The notes under the pieces are model-generated. The model saw only the letters and a list, made by a program, of their open reading frames with translations, was not told where the DNA came from and searched no databases. A program made the translations under genes and the position numbers. Of a DNA stretch of 64,000 nt, positions 36,821-47,881 are shown piece by piece. The DNA comes from Alnus glutinosa (lineage: Eukaryota > Streptophyta > Magnoliopsida > Fagales > Betulaceae): NCBI RefSeq assembly GCF_958979055.1, contig NC_084889.1, forward strand, positions 5,410,761 to 5,474,760. Direction: 5' to 3'. Each line of letters opens with the position of its first letter. Within the stretch, counting starts at the first letter, position 1.

Positions 36821-38554
36821 TGAAAAGAAGTAAATATGCTTTTTGATGTGATTTCACTGAAATATAAATTTAACCCAATTACCATTTTCATGGGTGATAA
36901 TTTTTTTTTATTGAGCCTTTCCGCTTACTCCTTTTTTGCTCTTGTTTTTCAGGTTATGATGATAAAGTCCTGGACCGCTGTGAGGAGAACCATAGGAGAT
37001 CACTAGAGTTCATCATGAAACTTTTATTTTTAAATAATTACAGTTGGACAGTAAAAACTTCAATTATTATGGATCTTTAAAAAGTGTCATGTATAAGGTT
37101 TAGAACTATTTTCGACTAAGCGTTTTTGCATTAAATTAAATGAAATTTTTTAGTAGACGTTATTTCTTATTATGCATTGATTTATTCATTTAGTTAATTT
37201 GCTCTATTAAACCTTATAATACTTTGAGCTCGATCATCAAGAGACTAAGACGATAAATCTAGCCATAATGGGCCTGAGCATTACATTTGTGTCTTCTTTT
37301 TGATTCACCCTTTTTTTTTTTTTTTTTTTTGACATGTCCATACAAGAGGGGGAGGGAGGAGGGAGGATGTGATTCAGCCTTTTAAACTTAGAATATGTTT
37401 TCATTTTTCTCGAGTTTTGTGGCAACTTTCACCATGACCCTTAAATCTTGAAAATCTCTCTCATCTTTCCATCCATGATTGGTTGAACAAGATTATATAT
37501 GAAAGATAATATCATGCGAAATAATAAATAAATAGACATAACAAAAATAAAAAATAAAATAAAAATTGACTTATGTCTACAAGATAAAACCTTAATTACT
37601 ACATTTTGCTCTTATTTATTTGAGTGATGTTTACAATATAACAAATTCCTATTTATATAAGAATTAGATAATACAAATAAACTTCTATTATAATTAGGTA
37701 ATTGTGACTAAGTGATAGACTTTAACTGTAACTATGCCATAGTATTCAACTGTGACTATGTGATAGTCTTCAACTGTGCATGGGTAGGTGATATCTTCAG
37801 TTGTAATTTAGATTCTTGATCTTCTGATATACTCTAACAACGTCTTAATCATAATGAATCAAATTAACTATTTTCTTCTTTTTGCAGGAATTAATTGCAT
37901 TGGATGGTAAACTAGTCAAAGTGATGCATGAACATCTTCAACCAAACGTGATCTACCCAACAAAAAATTAACTATTAAGGTCCACAAAGAGCACTAAAAA
38001 TCTTTGTCCTAATCGACAAAGCTTAAGGTAGAGCAATCTTAAAGGGGGATCCCGGCCCCTTTCCTTGAATGTGCCAGAATGGACGATGAATTAATACGTA
38101 TTAATTCCTAATATTAACAGGTGCTAATAACAATTACAACCCACGTACAAATAATAATAATAATAATAATTGATTTGGCAAGCATTTACAAAAGGTTGCG
38201 TGTACGGTATCCCATGCTAGCTTTTGAAAAGTAAGCAGAATATATAGAAGAGTAGTAATAAATTGCTTTTATTTGTAAACGACATGGCAAATTAATAGAA
38301 GTTAAGCAAAATTGGTGTAGATAATAAACTTCATTTTCCATTACTTCTTGCCGTTGAAAGCTCAGTTTGGTAGCCAATGAATTGATGGTTGAATTAAATT
38401 TGTGCAGCCAATTATGACTAGAGATGATCTAGCCGTGCAAGTATGTACGCTTTTCCAGCGACTTTCGATATTTATATATATATATTTTGATGTATTCCCA
38501 ATCCATTTAGGACTTTACCCATTCAATCCATGTATACACTAAGATTGGAGCTAG

Positions 38555-39190
38555 CATTATTCTAAAAGATTTTCTCAAAACAATACATTTTAATCGGAAA
38601 ATGAAGTTTACTCCATCGTTTTAAAAGCAAAACAAGCTAAAATTAGCATAAGAAAATCTCAATATATATTATTTGTGTTTATGACTAGGAATAATAGTAT
38701 TAATGATTGTAGTGATTAGAATAACAATAGTTATAGCGATAATGGTGATACGGGTGGGGCAAGGATTCTCTTCATTTCATTTGAAACGAATAATATTATT
38801 AATTTTATGGTCATGATTTAAAGTTTGTGTATCTAATTATGTATATGACGCATGGTCATACGCACCAACTTTAAATTATAACCATGAAATAACATTTGAA
38901 ATTAAAAAGATCATATTTCTAATAGTGGTGATGGTGACAATAATGATAAATAATTAAAATTTAGCATCTATTAAAACATGATCTACTTCACTTTAATTTA
39001 AGCGGTTTATTTGTTTGAAATTAAAACGATTCAATATGAAAAATCTTTATTCCCAAGGTCATTATTTTGGGCCTAGCTTCGGCTGTTGCCATTTCCTCCC
39101 TAGCCCACATTGGCTAGTAGATCTTTACTTGTCGTTTGGACTGGCTGGTAAATTTTGAATTTAACAAGGAGTCAAGGACACCCTCACCCC
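38555..39190. repeat. Dispersed intergenic duplication, unit 2
   Basis: It matches unit 1 in AAAAGATTTTCTCAAAACAATA, CTTTATTCCCAAGGTCATTA and GGGCCTAGCTTCGGCT. It shares CACATTGGCTAGTAGAT with the 43200 unit (CGCATTGGCTAGTAGAT). Confidence 0.6.
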
Positions 39191-39595
39191 CTATTGGCAT
39201 ATGACATATTATTTTTGCACATCACTTTTATATTTTTTGTACATCAATTTTTTAAATCAACTATTGAATTTGTAAGATTCACAATAATTCACATGTGGGT
39301 CCTACACCTTTATATCGACTATTAAACAATATAAACCTGTATAAAACTAGGCTTATTCGTTTAAAACTCAACTCCCTCATTTATATGATACTAAATCTTA
39401 GAATTTATGTGATATACTGATAGGGCATAATGTATCTTCATTATATAATGTAAATTATATAATAAACTTATGATTCATCATTTATATCAACAAGACAATA
39501 ACACTTATTTTGTATGACTAGTGATTAAGTATGATCTAATCATGTAAATTATATAATATGATCAAACAGTTCATATGAATATGATATAAAGATTC

Positions 39596-39599
<4 letters not shown>

Positions 39600-39656
<57 letters not shown>
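39600..39656. repeat. (TA)n microsatellite
   Basis: A pure AT run of about 55 bases. Confidence 0.9.
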
Positions 39657-39657
<1 letters not shown>

Positions 39658-40841
39658 GTTATAACTATAAATTACAGTCATATAATGTCATAAAATTCAT
39701 AAATTTTAACTCATAAGTATACAATTCATAGTAATGTAAACTATAAATATTAAGAACTAGTAGTAATTAGATCACTTTACTACAAAAGATTGATATTTAT
39801 TTTTTCGAGTTGAGTTGAGCTTAATTGTTAATTTTTGAAATTTGTCATTTGAGCTCGAGCTCGTAACAAAGAAAAGCTCGAGCTCGTGATAAATTTGAAT
39901 GATCTAAGCTTGGTGACCTTGGACATGCACTACTCGCCCGAGCTCAACTCGTTTACATCCTTAATTTCAAATCCTATCGAGACAGAAGTTAAAAGCTGTT
40001 TAAATCAACCATAACCTGCATATTTGACGATAGAGAAAATGGAGAAAATAAATGATAAGCGAAGCTTTGAATAGCAATGGTTTTTTTTTAATTTTTTAAT
40101 TGATAAAGGGTAAAGGTTACAAGAGAAGGTCATTTTTACTCTTGATACGAATGGAAGAAAGAATGAGATACGAGCTAGAAATGCTTATAAACGTAAGATG
40201 AGAGGTGACCCATTATTTTTAACTAAGCTATGTATTAAAAAATTAGCACAATAAGATTCTTTTAAAGCTAGCTTTCCAACTATAGAAATAGCGAAAATGA
40301 TGCGTGGGGGACGGAAAAACGTTTTTCCGTCCCCCACACGTTATTTTTTAATAAAAAAATAATCTTTGATGTAACATCAAAAATTACATTTTTATTAAAA
40401 AATGACGGTTAGGAGACGAAAAAACGTCCCATGTGAACTACTGCTCATAGAAATAGAGCCAAATGAAAACTAATATAAGAAATAAGGCTGAAAAAATTTC
40501 AGTCAACGCGAATTTGAATAGCAAGTATCACACTAAGGCATCCCTTCAAGGACAAGAGAATATTATATAGACTCCATCATCAGCAGCAGATTCTATGGCC
40601 AGGAATTTTTATGGATAGAGTTATTATGGTCTCCTGTTATATATCCATTGCTATATAGCTGCTATTCAAAAACCATACAAACTGAAAGAGAAAAAGACCT
40701 AAAACTAAAAACTGAGGTCTTCCCAAACAAAATAAACTCAAAAGTCCAAATTCACTTGAAAGGGTAAAAAAGCCTCCATATTCAGATCAGTGATCACAGT
40801 GTGTTAATTATAAGTAGTTGGTTAATTCTTCATTGACTCAG

Positions 40842-41238
40842 TCAACCCACGACACCCAAATCCATGTTGGGTGAGGCGGAGACTTTCTTGCAGTCTTTGG
40901 AAAGCCATTTGGCCTTCATGTAGGTGGCTTTTCTCCAGGGAGGAACGTGGAGGCGACTCTCTCTCAGCGATCGCTTTGCAGCTGAGCAAAGCAGAGAGAT
41001 TATCTTGTTGAGTCTTTCTTCACTCCCAACAAACACTGAAGGGATAGCGTTGGTGAGCTCCTTGTAGGCCGCTGTAGCCCTTGCCACCTCAAACTGTGAC
41101 CTAAAGTCCATATCTACAATCAGCCTCGTTGCTCTCCCACTACTTTTATCTCTCACCATCACATCAATATATTCATAATGATGAATGACCTGTGAATTCC
41201 AAAACTGAAACAAACAACCCCATAAGAAATTAACACAC

Positions 41239-41276
<38 letters not shown>

Positions 41277-41712
41277 TTGGAGGACATTTGGAGAGACCAA
41301 AAGTGGAAACCCACGAAGTTTTGCAGAGAGAAGCTTCATAACCATCCATTTTCAGTGTTGTCACTAACCATTTATTCAGATTAGTAGGTTCCCATGCCAT
41401 TTCGACATCTCTCAATATTTTCTCACAGACCTTAACCTCATCCTCTGTGGCCCTTCCAAGTATCTCCTAAAAAATTTTCATGAGACGCACAAAACATATA
41501 ATTAAAAAATATGACAAATTTAAGGACAAAGACAAAGGAAGTTATAGAAGATATATATATATATATACCTGCAGTAAGGTGAGATATGGGGGGTGATCCA
41601 TGGGAGACAGAGGTTTTGAAGATGGAGCTGAGATGGGAGAGGCTGGCGGCCTTAATTCAGTGAAATCTATGATCCTCTGATGAAACAATTGTTCTTCTGT
41701 TATGCTACCCAT
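40842..41712 (-). CDS. DUF506 (PDDEXK_6) family protein, copy B
   Basis: Three exons on the minus strand: 41712-41569, 41466-41275 and 41189-40842 (144+192+348 = 684 nt, 227 aa). It is clearly a tandem paralogue of 33428-34330, about 7.4 kb away and in the same direction. Shared blocks include MGSITEEQL against MDSITEEEL, KMDGYEASLCKTS, YEYIDVMVRD, RLIVDMDFRSQFEVAR, IPSVFVG, LCSAA, PPWRKATYM and a matching C-terminal VSASPNMDLG. The intron 2 phase differs by one base from copy A (phase 0 instead of 1), balanced by the exon 3 border, so both frames stay open. Reading through intron 2 adds a false LSLSLSLS stretch. The enzymatic role is unproven, as for copy A. Confidence 0.9.
41245..41272. repeat. 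(GA)n microsatellite in intron 2 of DUF506 copy B
   Basis: A GA run next to the donor site of intron 2. It is the positional equivalent of the run in copy A. Confidence 0.8.
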
Positions 41713-43137
41713 AATCCTTGTGTTTCTTCCAAATGAAGGAAAGATCCAGAGTTGTCAACAAGCTTATAATTATCATACCGTAGAGTATAGAATCAAATGT
41801 ATGAGAACAGCTTGACGGGGCAATGCATCAGGAAAACGATGTATTATTCTTTTTTATTTTTTAGTAGAGAGAAATGTTCAAACTTCAAACGATGTTATCC
41901 ATCCTCTCTTTCTCTCCAAATTACTTAGAAAAAGGCCCTTGAGAAAAAGACAAAATTTTCAGCAAGTAAAAAATGACTTTTTAAAAATGATTTTTGAGAG
42001 TATTTTTGTGCATGAAAACATGCATGAACAATCCTGTGTTCCTTTCCTCCGAAAGAATATATGCACCGAAACCAACAATATTAGCTTAATGATAAGGTTA
42101 TGAAGATGCTTAATTACTTTTAAACCTGTTGGTGACATCATGATGAAAGATATCCTCTCAATAGAGATGAGTAAGCACAAGGCAAAATATTACATTTGTC
42201 AAACAGAAAATGCCATATTTTATTAGAGAATTGGCATGAAAAGAGAATGTCATCCAATCTAAACTACCCCTTAAATTGAGAATATTTTTCTATCAAATTC
42301 ACGAGCAATTACCAAGTGATCTTAAAAGACCAGAAATTCCGGCCTATCTCTCACTGACCATTTATTAGATTAATCCAAATCCGAGTCAAATGTACGTGTT
42401 TCATCATGGCAACCTTATTCCACGCTCTAAACCTAATTTTTTATCCCAATACTTCTCTCTTTCAATTCCTTAGTTGATACGAAGTTTCCCAGGCCACCCG
42501 TTGCTTACATCATCACCTTTTTTTAATAAAAGGAAAATGTGTTTTTGAGGTCCATGGAGTATATTTGACTTTTTATCAAATTACTTTAAATTTTACAGAT
42601 TTACTTCTTAATGTTTCAATGGTTAATTGGTTATCAAATAGATAATTTCGTTATATTTTTAATACTGCTGTCACATCATACCAATTAAAAGGTTCACATG
42701 TCCCATTAATTAAAAAATATATAATTATAGATACAAAAATATAAAAATAAAATTCAAAAAGAATGAAAAAAATACCAGAAGTAGGATGAGTCGCACAACC
42801 AACCCAACAGTGAGAAATGAGAATGACCCGCGCAGCTACCGCAATCACTTTAGAGGTGGACGTGGCCTGAGCAGCTACCCCAACACTTGGGGTAGCAGCA
42901 CCGGCAAGCGGCCATTCCACATCTATTATTTTATATTTATAGTTATAATTATAATTTTTTCTTTTTATATTCTTTTTATTAAAGGAGAGACAAATTAACT
43001 TTTGATTAGATATGATGAGTCAATATTATTAGAAATTTAACTAAAGATAAATAAAATGGCCTATTTGATATTAATTAAAACCTCAAATATTGGTTCGATA
43101 AAAAAGTCATACCCCAAAAAGGTCTAGGGCATTTTTT

Positions 43138-43168
<31 letters not shown>

Positions 43169-43199
43169 TCTTAAAACTTACTCAATATATATCTATAGC

Positions 43200-43345
43200 A
43201 CATTTACCTACTTTGATTTCCTCCCTGGCCCGCATTGGCTAGTAGATATTTACTAGTTGTTGGGACTGGCAGGTCAATCTGATATTTGATAAGGACACCT
43301 TAAGACCATCAAACCGCAACTGACGTGGAACCCAGAGCTTGTTCC
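43200..43345. repeat. Dispersed intergenic duplication, unit 3 (partial)
   Basis: It shares TTTCCTCCCTGGCCCGCATT, GGCTAGTAGAT, GGGACTGGC and GATAAGGACAC with the units at 35850-36310 and 38555-39190. Confidence 0.6.
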
Positions 43346-45512
43346 AATACTGCCACGTACACAAGCTGGCGTGGAAAAGAGTAAACCTTTTTTCCTGAAC
43401 TCTTTCAATAGAAAACAAAGAAATTTAATGTCATCTTAAACCCACAGCTCCTTTCACCCGGCAAGCTCAAAGCGCTCACATCAAGCAACACCTGGACAAA
43501 CCCCACACAACAGAGACATCTCCTGCCAGGAGAGACCCACTTTCGATCATAATCGACGGCCAAAACTTTGGATCTGAGAAAAGATAGGTAACTGCTCCCG
43601 TGACACTAGCCTTATTTGTTTTATAATATATGAGAACAATAAGTTTCGTATATGGCCTTCCCAACTGTCGAAGCAAAATTCAGTTTACTTTTTCCCTTTC
43701 ATACGAGGGCAAAACACTACTTTTCTTTTTGTGCGATTTTGCCGGAAAATAATATCACTTTTCATTTTCCCGAGAAAATTTCTCAAGCACAGGTTCGAGC
43801 CTGAACCCAATCTTGCATTTCGTCTTATAAAGTTTTCTAAAGAAGCATGATATTTTTATTTTCTTTCTGATTCGGTTCCAATTAGAGCACGTAGGGTCAT
43901 TCTTTGCTGTGTGCTGTGTGATTGATGTTCTAGGGTTTGGAATTTTATTTTATTTTTTTAAAAAAATTTGCTTATGGAATTTCGACTTGTTTTGGAGAAT
44001 GTGGCCTTTTTTTGATTAGATGGATGAACTAAGGTTCTTTGAGAACCACGGATTTGTTGCTGGGGAAGAACTTTCCTAACTCGCTTGTTTGGCTGCTGAG
44101 AAAATAGATGAGAATATTTTGAACGCGAAGTTTTGAATTTCATTATTTATTACGTTATAGTTTTCAGCAAAAAGGACGGGAAAAATGACGAAGAAACTAA
44201 AGTCAACTAAGCTAGCTAAAGCTAAGTGTATCAGCTTGATTTTGTTCCAAAAGTTTAGAACTCCAGGAATTCATGCCCAATTATTTCTTCTTAGCAACCA
44301 AACAGTCATGACTGTTCCTTATTAGTTATTTTCTTAGTTTTGACGTATTTGGGTTCCCTTTTTTTTTTGTGTGTGTATGGGGAATGTAATTGCAGAATTT
44401 TGACGATTAGTATAACAATACACCACACACTTGCTTGGGCCTTTTTTGGAGGCTTATGAAGAGATGAAAATTGTTGCGTACTAATCTCTGATAATTTTTC
44501 TTTAGTTGACTCAAAAATAAAAGCTCTTGTAAGGACTTATAATTGAGATATTAATGTTAAATTTCCATTCAGTAATTTCAACATCTAAATTTTGGCAGGG
44601 AAATTATGAAACCTATTATTGTGAACTTATGGGTCATCTCATTGGGAAAAAATATCACGAGTAACTCTCAATGACCAATAATTTTGGATAGATAACAGCC
44701 TTAAGTTCAAGTACTTTGATTGAGATGCTTTGCTGTATCACAGTGGAATACTGTTCTAGTTTGAGAGAGGTGAGGAGAATATGTGTTCTGAGACGAAGTG
44801 GAACATTCTATATGATATTTTTAAATTCTCCAGTTGCATGGGATTCATGATAATTATCTTTACTTGGTACATCACATATGTATATATTGCTTTATCCATT
44901 GCGTATATATGATATTTCTGATTTGTGAATGTCTTAATGGATTTTACATTTCATAAGGTATTTACCATATTTGTTGTTTGTGTACTGTTGTTACTGATAA
45001 GGGCTTATATTTTGCTTTATAAAAGCGGCGGCACAAGCATGGAATCCGGTCCTCTTACATTTTTTGTTTTTCTGATTTGTACGTTATACACACGCCCTGA
45101 AGTCTTATAAAATAAAAAAGAAAAGAAAAAAGAAGACGCGCCCTGAAGTCTTGAGCTTACACCCACATTATCTGCAACATTCTTTCTGAGGTTTCATTTG
45201 AGCTAGGGCTCATTGGCCTTCAGGCTCTAGTCTTAATTCAAAGTTCAATCTGTTTGCTTCTCTTGCCTTCCGGAAATAATTGTAGAAATTAAATGGATTG
45301 ATGTATCTATTGGTTAGAAATCGTCAGTTATTGACATCAGGATTAGTTGAGAATTGAGCTGTGCTTCTATAAGGAGCTTGCATCTTCCTTCTAATTCATG
45401 TATTTAATAAAACTAGTACTGTCCTTATTCCTGGAAAAAAGACTACTGTATGTATTTGTCAGTTACATGCATCTACACTTGGAGTTTGATTGTGCTTCAA
45501 AATTGGGTATGT

Positions 45513-45880
45513 TTGGCGGGTTGGGTTCGTGTCAACCTGTTGGGTTAGAGTACGACCTGATTAGCAACCCGATTAATAATCGGGTTGGGACGGGTCAACC
45601 CGATTGTTATTATTATTATTATTATTATTTTAAAAAAATAAAAAATAATTAAAAAAAAAATGCCGTAAACAGGTTGACGGGTCATAAACGGGTCGTAAAC
45701 AGGTTCATAGGTCGTGGGAATTTTTTTAATCGGGTCGCACTCCCAGACACGATTCTAATTGGGTCATAATTGGGCTGACCCTGATTATGACCCGAACCCG
45801 ACTAGCACAAACCCAAACCCCGTATTTTCATGTCGTGTTCGTGCTGGGTTCGTGGATCGTGTCAAAAATTGCCAATCCTA
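45513..45880. repeat. Palindromic GGGTC/CCCGA-rich repeat
   Basis: It begins GGCGGGTTGGGTTCGTGTC and ends with the inverted-like GGGTTCGTGGATCGTGTC, and holds many GGGTCAACCCG-type blocks and a (TTA)n run at 45605-45630. It resembles abundant plant non-autonomous DNA transposons. The ends and target duplication were not resolved. Confidence 0.5.
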
Positions 45881-46392
45881 GCGCGCACACACATATTGAA
45901 GACAGTACCGTCTTTCTAGTTCATGCATACTAGATTTCTCCCAGTCAAGTATTCTGCTACACTTACTGTTTGAACTATCATGATTTTCTGTTTCCATTAC
46001 CTAATGGATTGACATGATCTTCTACAGTTTTCTGGTGATTAATTAACTTATAAAAAACAATTGTTTTGATTAATTGGTTGTTGTTTCAATGCAGGCTTCA
46101 GGATCCTGACCCTTGATACTTCTTTTCACTATTAGAAGCAAAAGTTCATACCTGATCGGGCTTTCCCCTTTTTCTATATCATATCTTGTGTGAAGAAGTG
46201 GTTTCCTCACAGTTGGCACAAAGAAACGTAAAAAAAAAAAAAAAGAAAGAAAGAAAAAAGAAAAGAAAAAATAATGCAAGAAAAAGGGCTGATAAAGGAT
46301 TTTGGGACATAAGTTGAAGTTTCAAGTAAAGTATCACAACCACGCTCCGGATATCGGCACATCAAGTAGAATTTGTTTCATAGTTCTACTCA

Positions 46393-47850
46393 ATGGGATG
46401 GAGAGGGGTTTTCTATTCATTATTTTTTTTCCTTACTTTGGTCGAGTCCTCGGGCAGATCAGGGAAAATATGGTCGCTTAACCTGGGTGCTGAGTCTGCA
46501 AAGTTCTTCAGCTGGCCAATCTTCAGCGCAAGCATATTTGTAGCTGTTGCTCTTGTGCTCTCCATGTATCTTATCTTTGAGCACTTAGCTGCTTATAATC
46601 AGCCAGAGGTTCTCGCATAGTTTCTTAGTTGTTTGCAATTTTTGTTTTTGTATTTATATTATTCTTTTGTTGCTTTGATCTGTATTCATTTAGGCCCCTG
46701 TACCATACTATTGTTGCCATTTTCTTTCTATCTATACAGATTACCTTGTATCATCTTTTGGCCTTGCTAGTTCCTCATAATATTACTATTATTCTTGTTT
46801 TCCTTTAACATGATCATCCAAGGTTGACAGCTGTAAATTTTGTCATTTTCAGGAGCAGAAGTTTCTAATTGGTCTCATTCTCATGGTTCCTGTTTATGCA
46901 CTAGAATCGGTAAGACAGATGCTACTTCTTATGTTTATTCCCCCTTCATTTTGTTTTACTGCTTGTCATTTATTTTTTTCAATGGTCTCCTAGTTTTTCA
47001 TAAATTTCCAATAGTATTTGAATGGTTATAATGCTTCCTGGGATGCAACAAAAGAGTGTTCATCCTGCAATGCTTGCATTAATAGGTCATCTTACCTTGT
47101 CATATGGTTCAAAAATTTATCAGTATGTTGTTACATCATTTTCCTTGGACTACATAAATGCATGTATTCAGGTGTAATGTTGTCTTATCAAGAAATGATT
47201 AATTGTGGCTACATAGAGTGACTGATAAAATCACACGCCATTGCATATTCGTAGCATATATATATAATTAGGAAGAGTCTTTAGTGGAGCGCTCTAATTC
47301 TGGTTGGCAATTGTTGAAAAGAACATTGTGTACTTTTGTGAGTTTATTCAGAAAAAAGAAGAAGAAAATAAGACAGATCTGACAAGAAAACAAATGAACT
47401 GTGGTGGGATGGTGATACAATACTGTCATAGGATATAGTAGCACCCAATAACCGAAATGGTAAATCGTGACAATGAAGATGCTCTGCATTACTCAATGTT
47501 GTATAATGCTAATGCTATTACCTCATTTCGTATAGAAGTGGTTGGGTAATAGAATAGATCGTGGTACTTGGTAAAATTGGAAATAATTGGGTTAAGTTTT
47601 GAGAAGAGTGAAGCAGATTTTCAGAAAAGGCTGGAGGTTGTGACAAACATAAAATCTTTGATCTGCTTGTCACATTTTCTTAGAAAAAAAAATCAGCTAA
47701 TATAATATGTAGCTAGCACTTATAATTTTTTGTGAACTAATTTTACATTGTGGAAATGTTTTGTACTTCAGATTTTGTCACTTTTGGATTTGAATGTTGC
47801 ATTTTACTGTGAAAAAGCTGGGGACTTTGTCACTTTGCTTTGGCTCAAGT

Positions 47851-47881
<31 letters not shown>

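Larger units (their letters stand above)
34331..40841. other. Spacer between the two DUF506 genes
   Basis: AT-rich DNA with (TA)n runs at 36774-36814 and 39600-39656, and two related segments (35850-36310 and 38555-39190) similar also to 43200-43345. A minute duplication-flanked insertion lies at 35041-35085. A C-rich run lies at 35500-35520. No coding sequence is supported. Confidence 0.55.
41713..46392. other. Spacer between DUF506 copy B and the LAZ1-like gene
   Basis: AT-rich with a repeat unit at 43200-43345, a GC-richer patch at 42785-42910 (GCAGCTACC occurring twice), an A tract at 43149-43168 and a palindromic GGGTC-rich repeat at 45513-45880. The stretch after an AG at 46094-46095 may be a 5' UTR exon of the downstream gene. 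No other coding sequence is supported. Confidence 0.5.

Noticed and set aside
40842-41345. Longer DUF506 copy B reading with an LSLSLSLS stretch
   Set aside because: The serine-leucine run is the translated CT microsatellite of intron 2; removing it with GT-AG borders gives the frame that matches copy A.
46020-46085. A sixth tail-only insertion (AACTTATAAAAAACAATTG between GATTAATT copies)
   Set aside because: The flanking repeat is only 8-9 bp of AT-rich sequence and the insert does not end in A, so it does not fit the other five.
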